From Streptomyces canus (GTDB lineage: Bacteria; Actinomycetota; Actinomycetes; Streptomycetales; Streptomycetaceae): 64,000 nt of DNA. The position numbers and the translations under genes are program-made. Shown piece by piece: positions 18,987 through 28,900 of the stretch. The stretch is from assembly GCF_001514145.1 (NCBI RefSeq), contig NZ_KQ948664.1, positions 302,523 to 366,522 on the forward strand. The letters are read 5' to 3'. The notes beneath the pieces are model-generated. The model did not search any database and was not told the origin of the DNA. It worked only from the letters and a program-made list of their open reading frames with translations. Numbering within the stretch: the first letter of the stretch is position 1; every line of letters begins with the position of its first letter.

Positions 18987-19020
18987 CTCGGTGCAATAAA
19001 ATCTTTGCCCTCGGTGCAAT
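18987..19020. promoter_or_regulatory. Direct-repeat operator between hydrolase operon and MocR gene
   Basis: Two exact copies of CTCGGTGCAAT (18987-18997 and 19010-19020), 23 bp apart start to start and so on one helix face. MocR/GabR-type regulators commonly bind direct repeats; the assignment is inference. Confidence 0.6.
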
Positions 19021-19034
19021 CACAGGGGGCCTTG

Positions 19035-20363
19035 GTGCACGACTACCGCCGTATCGCCGACCGCATAGCCGCCGACATCACCACCGGACGGCTCCAGCCG
19101 GGCGAACGCCTGCCCCCGCAGCGGAAGTTCGCGCGCCGGCACGGGATCGCCGCGTCGACGGCGGAGCGGGCGTACGGCGAACTCGTACGGCGCGGACTGG
19201 TCGTCGGAGAGGTGGGCCGGGGCACCTTCGTGAAGGCCACCGCGCCGCTGCGGCCCGGCCGGGGACTCATCGAGGACGCGGGCCCGCCCGTCAACCTGGA
19301 GCTCAACTACCCGTCCGCCGAAGGCCAGTCCGAGCTCCTCGCCGACGCTCTCGCGCCCCTGCTGCGCCCCGACGTGCTGACCGAGGCCCTCCGCCCGGCC
19401 GCCGCCACCGGCACACCGGCCGCCCGCGAGGCCGTCGCCGCCCTCCTCACCACCCCGGGCTGGCGCCCCGACCCGTCCCGGATCCTCTTCACGGGCAACG
19501 CCCGCCAGTCCGTCGCCGCCGCCCTCGCCTCCCTGGTGCGGCCGGGCGGCCGGGTCGGGGTCGAGGAGCTGACGTATCCCGTGGTCAAGGAGATCGCGGC
19601 CCGGCTCGGCATCACGCTGGTACCCCTGGCCACGGACGAGGAGGGCCTGCGCCCCGAGTCGGTGGCCGCCGCCCATCGCACGGCACCACTGTCGGCCCTC
19701 TATGTGCAGCCGACCCTGCACAATCCGACCTCCGTGACGACCAGTTGCGAGCGCAGGCGTCAACTCGCCCTGGCAGTGAGCGACTTGGACCTTCCCGTCG
19801 TGGAGGACCGCATCTGGTCGTTCCTCGCGGAGAACGACGACCCGCTCGCCGCCCTCGCCCCCGCCCTCACCCACGTCGTCGACGGACTCTCCAAGCGGGT
19901 CGCGCCCGGGCTCACCGTCGGCTTTCTCGTCGTACCGGAGAAGCGGGTGGACGCGGTGGCGGACGCCGTCCGTTCCGGTGGCTGGAGTGCGGGGCGGTTC
20001 GCGCTGGAGGCGGGGGTGCGGTGGACGGCGGACGGGACCGTGGCGCGGTTGGTCGAGGCGAAGCGGGCCGACGCGGCGCACAGGCAGCGGGTGCTGGCCG
20101 AGTGCCTGGACGGGTTCGCCGTACGGTCCGATCCGCGCGCGTACTACGCCTGGTGGCACCTCCCGGCCCCCTGGCGGGCGGACACCTTCACGGCCGCCGC
20201 CGCGGCGCTCGGTATCGCCCTCGCGCCCGGGCCCTCCTTCGCCGTCGACCCGAACCGCACCCCGGACGCGGTCAGGCTTGGGCTCGCGTCGGCTGCTGTG
20301 CCGGATCTGGAACGGGCCCTGCGGGCCCTCGCCGGGCTGGCGGCCGGCCGTACCGACCGGTGA
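19035..20363 (+). CDS. MocR-type PLP-dependent transcriptional regulator
   Basis: 442 residues. GTG at 19035 (or the TTG just before it) follows GGGGG at good spacing; the longer upstream frame is antisense to the hydrolase. Residues 1-70 form a GntR winged helix (IADRIAADITTGRLQPGERLPPQRKFA-like, then GRGTFV). The remainder is an aminotransferase fold with PLP-binding Lys287 in DGLSKRVAPG and YVQPTLHNPTSVT. It likely senses an amino-compound through PLP and controls the divergent operon. Its 3' end overlaps the convergent membrane gene by 92 bp. Confidence 0.92.
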   Translation: MHDYRRIADRIAADITTGRLQPGERLPPQRKFARRHGIAASTAERAYGELVRRGLVVGEVGRGTFVKATAPLRPGRGLIEDAGPPVNLELNYPSAEGQSELLADALAPLLRPDVLTEALRPAAATGTPAAREAVAALLTTPGWRPDPSRILFTGNARQSVAAALASLVRPGGRVGVEELTYPVVKEIAARLGITLVPLATDEEGLRPESVAAAHRTAPLSALYVQPTLHNPTSVTTSCERRRQLALAVSDLDLPVVEDRIWSFLAENDDPLAALAPALTHVVDGLSKRVAPGLTVGFLVVPEKRVDAVADAVRSGGWSAGRFALEAGVRWTADGTVARLVEAKRADAAHRQRVLAECLDGFAVRSDPRAYYAWWHLPAPWRADTFTAAAAALGIALAPGPSFAVDPNRTPDAVRLGLASAAVPDLERALRALAGLAAGRTDR

Positions 20364-21102
20364 GCCAGCAGGTCAGGGCCACCGCCAGGCCGACGGCCAC
20401 GAGCAGCCAGGAGACCGTGCGCAAGGTGGCGGTCAGGGCGTCGTAGACGGCGCCCACGGCCGGGCGGTGCACCGGGTCGGGCAGATCGGTGAGGGTGAGT
20501 CGGCGGCCCACGGCGACGGCGAGACTGAGCAGCGCGCCGCCGAGTGCGGTGCCGAGGGCGGTCGCGGTGAGGGCGCGGCGGCGGCAGGCGGCCACCGCGA
20601 TCCCGGCGGCGGCGAGGACGGCGGCCGAGACGGGCAGCCAGAAACCGGCGACTTCGAGCACGTCGTAGCCCTTCCGAAGACGGTCGAGTTGGGACGCCGG
20701 GAGCACGGCGATCTCGGTGCGGGGCAGGGCGACCCGGTGCTCCACCCGGGCGGCGATCGGGGCGATGTCGACGGTCACCTCGTGGTGGCCGCCGTCCCGG
20801 ACGGCCCTCAACACGGCCTGGTGGACCGCTCTGTTGCCCTCGTCCCAGGCGGTGCCGAAGGCCGGGGTCCGGGTGAAGGAGCGCACCAAGGGCCTTACCG
20901 GTTCGCCGACTTCGTCCTCCACCGCGTCCGCGACGCTGTCCCGCACGGCGGGGTCGGCGGCGAGCGGTGCCATCGTCGTGACGTACCGGCCCGTGTCGGC
21001 GAGGCCGTACGCCGCCCAGGCCGCCACCGCGCCGAAGGGCACGAGCAGACAGGCCAGGGCGATCAGGGCGGCCGACAGGGCGCCGCGGACACGAGAGGTC
21101 AC
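20272..21102 (-). CDS. Integral membrane protein, unknown function
   Basis: 276 residues, GTG start. One N-terminal helix (~8-32), an extracytoplasmic domain of ~100 residues (ADTGRYVTTMAPLAADPAVRDSVADAVEDEV), then three helices in the C-terminal half and a basic/Pro-rich tail. The tail after ~residue 247 lies entirely inside the opposing MocR gene (92-bp overlap of 3' ends). The pattern is common in streptomycete membrane proteins of unknown role; I recognise no enzyme motif. Confidence 0.82.
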   Translation of the reverse strand: MTSRVRGALSAALIALACLLVPFGAVAAWAAYGLADTGRYVTTMAPLAADPAVRDSVADAVEDEVGEPVRPLVRSFTRTPAFGTAWDEGNRAVHQAVLRAVRDGGHHEVTVDIAPIAARVEHRVALPRTEIAVLPASQLDRLRKGYDVLEVAGFWLPVSAAVLAAAGIAVAACRRRALTATALGTALGGALLSLAVAVGRRLTLTDLPDPVHRPAVGAVYDALTATLRTVSWLLVAVGLAVALTCWLTGRYGRPPARRGPAGPVPDPAQQPTRAQA

Positions 21103-21242
21103 CCTTCAAGCCAAAACGACCACGGGCCGCCGCGCGAGCCGTGGAGCTGGGGATTCCGCCCTCCGGTGGAGGGTTCACCCGAACGGGTGTCTCATTGGAT
21201 CAGGGGAGACCCGGGGAGATCAGGGGAGAAGGAGGCCGATCC

Positions 21243-21635
21243 ATGCGCACCACGACGGGCCTGCGGACCCTGGCCGTTGCCCTGCTCACCGGCGCAACAC
21301 TCTCCGCCACGGCGGCGGGCACCTTCGCGACGGCAGCCCCGCCCACGTACGCCGAAGGCCATCGCGGCGGTCCGATCCGGGGCACCGTCGTCTCCCGCAC
21401 CCCGATCGACGTGCGGGCCGCGCCCACCACGCACTCCGCCGTCGTCGACCTTCTCTCGCCGGGCAGCCGGGACCGGGTGACGTGCAAGGTCCGCGGACAG
21501 AGCGTCAACGGCAACCCGAACTGGTACTGGCTCACCGGCGCCCGGGGCTGGGTCAGCGCCGCGTTCGTCGACACCGGTCGGCGTTCCGTGCCGGCCTGTG
21601 CCGATCCGTGCCCGCAGTGGAAGAACGTGGGATGA
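21243..21635 (+). CDS. Small secreted SH3-like protein
   Basis: 130 residues, ATG with AGGAGG 7 nt upstream. The signal peptide covers about residues 1-31. The mature part resembles a bacterial SH3 domain (GTVVSRTPIDVRAAPTTHSAVVDLL, WYWLTGARGWVSAAFV), with three cysteines. Such domains often bind cell-wall peptides, but ligand and role are unknown. A strong convergent terminator follows. Confidence 0.85.
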   Translation: MRTTTGLRTLAVALLTGATLSATAAGTFATAAPPTYAEGHRGGPIRGTVVSRTPIDVRAAPTTHSAVVDLLSPGSRDRVTCKVRGQSVNGNPNWYWLTGARGWVSAAFVDTGRRSVPACADPCPQWKNVG

Positions 21636-21643
21636 GGGAAGTC

Positions 21644-21676
21644 GTGGACCCCGGCCCTTGCCTGGCCGGGGTCCAC
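21644..21676. terminator. Bidirectional terminator
   Basis: A perfect 13-bp inverted repeat (GTGGACCCCGGCC) around a 7-nt loop, between the convergent SH3-like and membrane protein genes. Confidence 0.9.
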
Positions 21677-21685
21677 GCGCGTCCG

Positions 21686-22114
21686 CTACCGGATCCGGTT
21701 CCCCGCGCCGTCCTCGCGCGTGTAGTAGCGGTAGAAGAACACGACGAAGATCCCCGCCGCGACCGCCATCCCCAGCGCCGTCGAGCGCAGCACGCTCTCT
21801 CCCGTCTGGCTGTACAGGAACCCGACGGCCGCCCCGGCGAAACCGGACTTGACGGCCGAGTGGAGCTCCCGCTTCAGCAGGGGGGCGAACGTCGCCACGG
21901 CGATGCACAGCACGATGAACGCGATGGCCGTGACAAAGCCGAACAGCAGGTTCCAGCCGGTGATCGGCCCGCCGTCACGGCGGTTCGCCGCGGCCCAGTA
22001 GCCGTAGACCAGCCCGAGCACGACCGGGATGCCGTACCTGGCGGCCGTGTGCACCTTGGCGTCGAAGACATCGGGTGTCCGGGCGAACCCGCCCGCGGGT
22101 GCCGCATGAGCCAT
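21686..22114 (-). CDS. Four-helix membrane protein, unknown function
   Basis: 142 residues, ATG with GAGGAG at 7-nt spacing. Four hydrophobic segments (around 27-45, 54-78, 90-104, 113-130) and a charged tail (RYYTREDGAGNRIR). No family is recognised. It is divergent from the caspase-like gene at 22324. Confidence 0.82.
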   Translation of the reverse strand: MAHAAPAGGFARTPDVFDAKVHTAARYGIPVVLGLVYGYWAAANRRDGGPITGWNLLFGFVTAIAFIVLCIAVATFAPLLKRELHSAVKSGFAGAAVGFLYSQTGESVLRSTALGMAVAAGIFVVFFYRYYTREDGAGNRIR

Positions 22115-22323
22115 GAGAGCACTCCTCTCTCCACCCCCCGATACACCCCCGCCTTCCAGAGCACACCTGGGAACGGGCCCTGGCAAGTCGAATGCCGTGT
22201 TCGCGATCCGCGGGGCCGACGAGCGGGCAGGAAAGGGACGTTTGCCGCCCTGGGAACTCCCCTTCGCAGCCGCAGCGGTTACCGTGCTGCCGTAAGTGAT
22301 CGACGGGGGATGGGGAGGGACCG

Positions 22324-23517
22324 ATGCCCGGAACCGTGCTGCTGCTCGCCGCCTCACCGGTGGGCAAGAGCCGTCTGGTGGACGCGGCGTCCGTGCTTCC
22401 CGTCCTCGCGGCCGTGCCGCCCGCCGTGCTCTCCGGCACCGACACGGCCAATGTCGTGGAGCTCGCCGACCCCCTGGAACCGCAGGCCGTCCTGACCCGG
22501 CTGCGCGCCGTCGCGGCCACGCCGGGCCCGCTCACCGTCTTCATCGCGGGCCAGCTCGCCCTGGACCGCCGCCAGCACCTCCCCCACCTCGCGCTGGCCC
22601 GCACCACCCCGGCCACCGTGCGCTACACGGCGCTGCCCTGGCAGTGGATCCGTGAGGAGTTCCGGCTGCGTTCCCCGGGCTCGACGACGCTCCTGGTCGA
22701 CCTGCACGCCGACGCGGAGGCGTGGGGATGGCTGCGGACGCACGCACTCGACTCCGGGCGCAACAACGCGGTGTTCGGACGGATCGCGCCGCCGCCCTCC
22801 AGGCGCACGGTGGCCGTGCCGGCGTACATGAAGACGATCGCGACGATCCTGCGCAGCGGGTGGCGTCCGCCGGTCGAGCAGTTGCATCAGCAGGCGTTCG
22901 GGCGGCTGGGCCCTGACGCTTACGGGGACGTCGTGTTGACGGTGCCGCCTGCTCCGGTGGCCGTCCCCGGTGGCTTGGCCCCCAGACCCGCCTATCGGCC
23001 TGAACGGCCTCCTCGTCCGCAAACGCCGGACGGGGGGCCGGCGGGTGCGGGACAGGCTCCTCAAGCGCCGGCCGTCGTTCCGTCCCAGCCGCAGGACCCC
23101 CACGTACAGATCACCGCCGCCGTCCAGGCCGGCCGGCACCAGGACGCCGACGCGCTCGCCCTGGCGCACGAGCAGGCCGCCGCGCGGGCGCACGGGGTGG
23201 CGTCCGAGCAGGCCCTGCACTGGTCGGAGGTGCGGGCGGACCTGGCGATGTTCGCGCGGGACTCGGCGCGCAGCTGCCGGATCTGGCTGACCGTGGCGGA
23301 GACGCGGCTGACCGCCGGGCAGAGCCCGGACGCGCCGACCGTGGAGAAGGCCGTGGACCGCGCCCACCACCAGTGGGGGCAGGTCCGCGACAAGACTCAG
23401 GCCCAGGAACTCGGCGCCCTGCTCGCGCAGTTGCGCGCCCGCGTCCCCGGCCGTCGCCCGGGCGCCCTGGAGAACGTACAGAAGCAGTTGCGGGAGCTCC
23501 AGGCCACACCGTTCTAG
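22324..23517 (+). CDS. Putative caspase-like (C14) fold protein lacking catalytic residues
   Basis: 397 residues, ATG with GGAGG upstream. The N-terminal ~150 residues follow the order seen in actinobacterial caspase-like proteases: a strand at LTVFIAGQ where active members read SGH, then LALARTTPATVRYTALPWQWIREEF, and LLVDLHADAEAW where active members carry DCC(F/H)S. If the alignment is right, both catalytic His and Cys are lost. A Pro-rich linker (~215-260) leads to a helical C-terminal half (TPR-like). The comparison is from memory; a plain hypothetical is the alternative. Its stop overlaps the opposing M20 stop (CTAG). Confidence 0.6.
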   Translation: MPGTVLLLAASPVGKSRLVDAASVLPVLAAVPPAVLSGTDTANVVELADPLEPQAVLTRLRAVAATPGPLTVFIAGQLALDRRQHLPHLALARTTPATVRYTALPWQWIREEFRLRSPGSTTLLVDLHADAEAWGWLRTHALDSGRNNAVFGRIAPPPSRRTVAVPAYMKTIATILRSGWRPPVEQLHQQAFGRLGPDAYGDVVLTVPPAPVAVPGGLAPRPAYRPERPPRPQTPDGGPAGAGQAPQAPAVVPSQPQDPHVQITAAVQAGRHQDADALALAHEQAAARAHGVASEQALHWSEVRADLAMFARDSARSCRIWLTVAETRLTAGQSPDAPTVEKAVDRAHHQWGQVRDKTQAQELGALLAQLRARVPGRRPGALENVQKQLRELQATPF

Positions 23518-24749
23518 ACGAGACAGGCCAGCGCCCCCGACACCAGCGTCCGCACCCCCGGCGCCACCGTCGACAGGTCCGGGGCGAAGTGCGGGCTGTG
23601 GTTGCTGGGGACGGCGTCGAACTTCTCCATCAGGTCCGCGCCCGGCGCCGCCTCCCAGGTGGCGGCCGGCGTGCAGGTCACGAACCAGTAGGAGTACGGG
23701 AGTTCGCCGAGCGCGAGCTTCGAGAAGTCCTCGCTGGCCATCGCCGGGCCGGGGTCGAAGACGGTGTCGGTACCGAAGACCTCGCGGTGCACGGCGGCGA
23801 TCCGTCGGTCGGTCTCCGGGTCGTTGACCGTGGCCGGGAACGAGCCGCCCAGGGTCACCTCGGGTTCGCGCGGGCAGCCCGCCGCATGGCATTCGCCCTC
23901 CGCGATGCGGCGGATCGCGGCGATCATCCGGTCCCGTACCGCCTCGGACTGGGTGCGCAGGTTCAGGGAGATACGGGCGGTGGCGGGGATGATGTTCGGG
24001 GCCGTGCCCGCCTCGATCCGGCCGACGGTCAGCACGGCCGACTCGCGCGGCTTGATCTCCCGGCTGACGACCGTCTGGAGCCGCGTGACGATGTAGGCGG
24101 CCGTGACGACCGGGTCGACCGTCGTCTCGGGGCGCGAGCCGTGGCCGCCCCGGCCGTGCACCACGATCTCCACGTCCGTCGTCGCCGACATGATCAGGCC
24201 CGGCACGTGCGCGTACAGGCCCGCCGGGCCCGGTACCGCGTGCTGGCCGAGCAGGACGTCCGGGCGCGGCACACGGTCGTAGAGCCCGTCGGCGACCATC
24301 GCGGCCGCCCCGCCGCCGGCCTCCTCGGCGGGCTGGCCCACCAGGAGCAGCGTCCCGGACCAGGCGTCCCGGCCGTCCGCGAGCGCCTTCGCCGCCCCCG
24401 CCAGCCAGGTCACGTGCAGGTCGTGCCCGCAGGCGTGCATCACCCCGGGCGTCTTCGAGGCGTACGGCAGCCCGGTCCGCTCCTCCACCGGCAGCGCGTC
24501 CATGTCGGCGCGCAGCAGGACGGTGGGCCCGTCGCCGTTGCGCAACAGGCCCACGACGCCGGTGCCGCCGATGCCCTCGGCGGTCTCGAAACCGGCCGCC
24601 TTCAGCCGCTCGGCGAGCCGGGCCGCCGTGCGGTGCTCCTCCAATGACAGCTCGGGGTGGCGGTGCAGGTCCCGGTAGAAGTCCTCGAGATCGGCGACCG
24701 GGAGGTCCGCGGTGAGTTCCAGGGCGGTGCGGGCCGAGGCAGAGGTCAT
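23514..24749 (-). CDS. M20-family amidohydrolase (N-acyl amino acid type)
   Basis: 411 residues. Di-metal site motifs of M20D enzymes are clear: LLRADMDALPVEE, MHACGHDLH, GQPAEEAGGGA and a late NHSPHF. The lid/dimerisation domain has VHGRGGHGSRPETTVDP. The enzymes cleave N-acyl or indole-acetyl amino acids in the cytosol; the exact substrate is unknown. It overlaps the convergent gene by 4 bp at the shared CTAG. A hairpin upstream separates it from the Nep1-like gene. Confidence 0.92.
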   Translation of the reverse strand: MTSASARTALELTADLPVADLEDFYRDLHRHPELSLEEHRTAARLAERLKAAGFETAEGIGGTGVVGLLRNGDGPTVLLRADMDALPVEERTGLPYASKTPGVMHACGHDLHVTWLAGAAKALADGRDAWSGTLLLVGQPAEEAGGGAAAMVADGLYDRVPRPDVLLGQHAVPGPAGLYAHVPGLIMSATTDVEIVVHGRGGHGSRPETTVDPVVTAAYIVTRLQTVVSREIKPRESAVLTVGRIEAGTAPNIIPATARISLNLRTQSEAVRDRMIAAIRRIAEGECHAAGCPREPEVTLGGSFPATVNDPETDRRIAAVHREVFGTDTVFDPGPAMASEDFSKLALGELPYSYWFVTCTPAATWEAAPGADLMEKFDAVPSNHSPHFAPDLSTVAPGVRTLVSGALACLV

Positions 24750-24811
24750 GCGATCAGGGTGTCACTCGCGTGGAGGTCTCACCATGTCCCGGGTGTCCCG
24801 GGTGACGGAAA

Positions 24812-24852
24812 GCGGCCGCCGACGCGAGGGGGGAGTGTGCGTCGGCGGCCGC
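24812..24852 (-). terminator. Strong hairpin after the Nep1-like gene
   Basis: A perfect 14-bp inverted repeat (GCGGCCGCCGACGC) with a 13-nt loop, 20 bp beyond the stop of the Nep1-like gene and before the M20 gene. Confidence 0.85.
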
Positions 24853-24871
24853 GGTCGAAGGGGCCCGTGCG

Positions 24872-25648
24872 TCAGAACGCGGGGACCGCGGAGGGGCGGG
24901 CCTTGTTCACGTTGCTGAGGAAGTTCTTGCCGATCTGGAAGTTGGCGTTGCCCCAGTCGCCGTTCAGCTTGCCCTGGAGGGTGCTGTTCAGCCCGGAGAA
25001 GTTGACCAGGGCGGGTGTGTCCCAGTTGCCGTTGCCCCAGGCCACCGGCTGCTCGCCCCACTTGGCGAAGCGGAAGGCGTGGGTGCTCGGGCCGTCCTTG
25101 TGGTAGACGATCTCGACGTGGTTGCCGTTCATCGGCACCTCGTTGATCGGGTGGGTGCTGTAGCCGCCGTGCCGCGAGGCGGCCAGGTACCGCGGCTTCT
25201 CCTCGCCCTGCTTCTGGAACACCACGACGGACTCCCAGTCGTGGCGGTGCCCGCACTCGCTGATGCCGGTGGGGTCGCACTGGTCCTTCTCGAAGTACAG
25301 CGTGTACGCGTACGCGCACCAGCCGTTCTTGCACAGCGACTGCGCGTAGGTGTTCGCCTTGCCGAGGTGACCGGAGCGGCACTTGCCGGTGAGCGAGCCG
25401 GACGGGTTGAGGCCGCCGTTGACGTTGCCGTTCGCGTCGACCGCCGCCGCCGGGAAGCAGCTGTCCGAGTCGTAGTCGAAGTACGGCATGTACTTGTTCT
25501 GGAACGTGCTGCCGGTCCACGGCAGCGGGTTCAGGACGCCGGCGTTCGCGCTGCCCGCCAGGCCGACGGTGAGGGCGGCGACGCTGCCGGCGACGAGGGC
25601 GGCCTGGCCGAGGCGGGACTTTCTGCCGCTCTTGAGTGCCTTGAACAT
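24872..25648 (-). CDS. Secreted NPP1/Nep1-like protein (NLP)
   Basis: 258 residues with a signal peptide (~1-36, cleavage after SANA). The family heptapeptide GHRHDWE is present at 133-139, carrying the cation-binding His/Asp/Glu residues. Four or more cysteines suggest disulfides. NLPs of plant-associated microbes bind plant sphingolipids and damage membranes, although many bacterial members are non-toxic. Together with pectate lyase at 5.9 kb it hints at plant contact; that is inference. The gene has its own terminator. Confidence 0.93.
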   Translation of the reverse strand: MFKALKSGRKSRLGQAALVAGSVAALTVGLAGSANAGVLNPLPWTGSTFQNKYMPYFDYDSDSCFPAAAVDANGNVNGGLNPSGSLTGKCRSGHLGKANTYAQSLCKNGWCAYAYTLYFEKDQCDPTGISECGHRHDWESVVVFQKQGEEKPRYLAASRHGGYSTHPINEVPMNGNHVEIVYHKDGPSTHAFRFAKWGEQPVAWGNGNWDTPALVNFSGLNSTLQGKLNGDWGNANFQIGKNFLSNVNKARPSAVPAF

Positions 25649-25921
25649 GCGGGGTGCTCTCCAGTCACGTGCTCTGCCGGGGGATCCGGCGAGGTGAGGG
25701 CGGTGCGGCACTGAGCGTGGTCGGCGGGGAGTTGATCGGCACCCTGTTTTGTCAGGTCAATCAATCGGGCGTCTCCGACCTGGGGAAACGTGAGCGGCAA
25801 GACGATCCGCCGATTCGGCGACACCCGCCGGCCACCGATGGGCAACCTTTCCGTTTCCTGGTGACCCGTATGGTCATCGCGCCTGATGTCGCTTTCGTCG
25901 GGTGTACGGAGGTGCGAGCCC

Positions 25922-28900
25922 ATGGGGCGTCCCGAAAGACCGCTGGACGCGGGGTCCGGGCCCGTCCAGCGGCTCGCGTGTGAACTGCGCGAGCTCAGGA
26001 GGGCGGCCGGCGGTCCGTCGTACCGGGCGATGGCCGAGGCCGCGGGTTTCTCGGCGACGACCCTGTCCCAGGCCGCCGCGGGCGAACGGCTGCCCTCCCT
26101 CGCCGTCGTCGAGGGGTATGTGCGGGCCTGCGGGGGCGATCCCGGGGAGTGGGCGCCGCGCTGGAAGGAGGCGGAGGCGGAACTCGCTGGGTCGCCGCCC
26201 GAGGAGGAACCGGAGGGACCCGCGCCGTACCGCGGCCTCGCCCGGTTCGAACCGGACCACCGGCACCTCTTCTTCGGCCGGGACCGGATGGTCGCCGAGG
26301 TCGGCGCACTGGTCCGCGACCAGCGGTTCGCGGTGCTGTTCGGCCCCTCCGGCAGCGGAAAGTCGTCCCTGCTGCGGGCCGGCCTGATCCCCCGCCTCCA
26401 GCAGGAGATCGCGGACCGCGACCATCCGGCGGTGCTGCGGATCCTCACCCCGGGCCCGACGCCCGCCACCAGCTACGGACACCTCCTCGCCCCGGCCCGG
26501 GGGGAGCCGGAGAGCTGGGTGGTCGTGGACCAGTTCGAGGAGGTCTTCAGCCTCTGCCACGACCCCAGGGAGCGCAGCCGCTTCATCGACCTGCTGCTCG
26601 CCGCCCGCGACCCGGAGAGCCGGCTGCGCGTCCTGGTCGCCGTACGAGCCGACTTCTACGCCCGCTGCGCCGAGCACCGCGACCTCGCGGACGCCCTGCG
26701 CGGCGCCGGGCTGCTGCTCGGCCCGATGACCGCCGAGGAACTGCGCGAGGCGGTGGTCGGACCGGCCCGGGCGGCCGGGTTTCTGGTCGAACGGACGCTG
26801 ACCGCCCGCCTGGTGGAGGAGCTCCAGGGCGAGCCCGGCGGCCTGCCGATGCTCGCGCACGCCCTCCTGGAGACCTGGCGCCGCCGCAAGGGCCGCATGC
26901 TCACCCTCGCCGGATACGAGTCCGCCGGCGGGGTGCGCGGCGCGATCGCGGCGACCGCCGAGGAGACGTACGGCGCCCTGACCCCGGCCCAGGCCCGCGC
27001 CGCCCGCCATCTGCTGCTGCGCATGGTTGTCCCCGGCCAGGGCACTCCCGACACCCGCCGCCCCCTCACCCGGGCCGAACTGGCCGAGTGGGCGGACCCG
27101 GACGTGCCGGCGGTGGTGGAGCGACTGACCGCGGCCCGGCTGCTGACCGCCGACGAGGACGGTGTCCAGCTCGCCCACGAGGCGCTCATCACCTGCTGGC
27201 CCCGGCTGCATGGCTGGCTGGAGGAGGACCGCGCACGCCTGCGCCACCACCGGATGCTCGCGGACGCGGCCCGCACCTGGCTGGAGCACGATCACGACCC
27301 CGGCGACCTGTACCGGGGCACCCGGCTGGCCCGCGTCGAGGAGCTCTTCCCGGACCACGGGGCCGACCCCGCCCTGACCGTGACCGAGCGGACCTTCCTC
27401 GCCGCCGCCGTCCGGGCCCGCGAGAGCGAGCGCCGGGCCGCCGCCCGGATCAGCCGCAGACACCGCGCCCTGACCGTCTCCCTGTCCGCCGTCCTCGCGG
27501 TCGCCCTGCTGACGGCCTTCGCGGTCTACCGCGAGTACGACGACAACCGGCGCGGGCGCACCCAGAACGCGGCCCGCCGGGTCGCCGATGTCGCCGACGC
27601 GCTGCGCACCACCGACCCGCGCACCGCGCTGCTGCTTGGCGCCGCCGCCTGGCGGGTGGCCGAACTCCCCGAGACCCGCCGCGCCCTGCTCGGCTCCCTC
27701 GCCCAGGCGGAGACGGACACCTTCACCGACCCCACGCCCGGCGACGGAGTCCGGCGCATGCTCAGCGCCGACGGCCGTGTCCTGTTCAGTGCCGACGGCG
27801 GCGACTGGCGCACCTGGGACGTGACCACCCACCGGCGCACCGGCTCCGGAAGGGTGCCGCGGGGCACGGTGACCGAGGCGGGCCCGGACGCGCGGGTGCT
27901 CGCCGTCACCGGAAGCGACGACGCGGTACGCCTGTGGGACACCGCCACCGGGCGCCGGACCGGCGGCTCCGCCGCGCTGCGGGACACCTACGACGTCGAC
28001 TTCACCGCCGACGGCCGCGCCGTCCTCACCACCGAGGGCTCCTCGGTGCGGCTGCGCTCGGTCACCGACGGCCGGGTGCTGTTCGAGACCCGGGCCCCGG
28101 AGACCGCGGAACCCGAGGTGAGCGCCGACGGCGGGCGCATGGCCGTCTGCTCCTCGGATGGGACCCCGCAGCTGTGGGACACCTTCACAGGCCGCCCCCT
28201 GCCCGGCGCCTGGCAGAAGGACCACGTCTGCGGCGAGGACACCTCCCTCCTGGCCCTCGGCACCGGTCGGCTGGCCGCCGTCACCGGCAGCGGAGTGCGC
28301 GTCTGGGACACCGGCACGGGCCGCCGGATCGCCGAGCTCGAGGACACCGGCGTGCAGTACATGTCCGTCAGTCCCGACGGCGCCTTCATGGCCACCGCCG
28401 ACCACGAGGAGGTGCGCGTGTGGCGGCTCACCGACCCTGGCACGCCCGTCCTCCGGCACACCCTCAGCAACCAGCACCTCTACGGCGGCCTGCGCTGGGA
28501 CCGCGACGGCCGCACCCTGCGCTACGTCGAGGGCGGCACCGTCCACACCCTCGACCTCGGCGCGTCCGTCACCCACCGCTGGCGGAGCGGCCCGGTGGGC
28601 GAGGTCCGGCTGAGCCCGGACGGCCGCGGCTACGCCACCGCGACCCGCACCGGCGATCACTACGTCTTCCGGCTCCACGCGACCTCCGACGGGCGCGTCC
28701 TGCACACCTTCCCGCCGGTGCGGGTCCCCGCCTCCGCCGACCCGGCCCTGCCCACCGTTCCCGCCGACACCCTGCCCGTGACGGCCTTCAGCACCGACGG
28801 CACCCGGTTCGCCTACGGCGTCTCGGCACCCGGCAGGGAGGCGGTGACCCAGCCGATCGCCGTCCGGGACGTACGGAACGGGCGGGCGGTGGCCACGCTG

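Noticed and set aside
17835..19034. In-frame upstream extension of the MocR gene
   Set aside because: It is antisense to the hydrolase and EEP genes; GTG at 19035 has a proper ribosome site and begins the winged helix.
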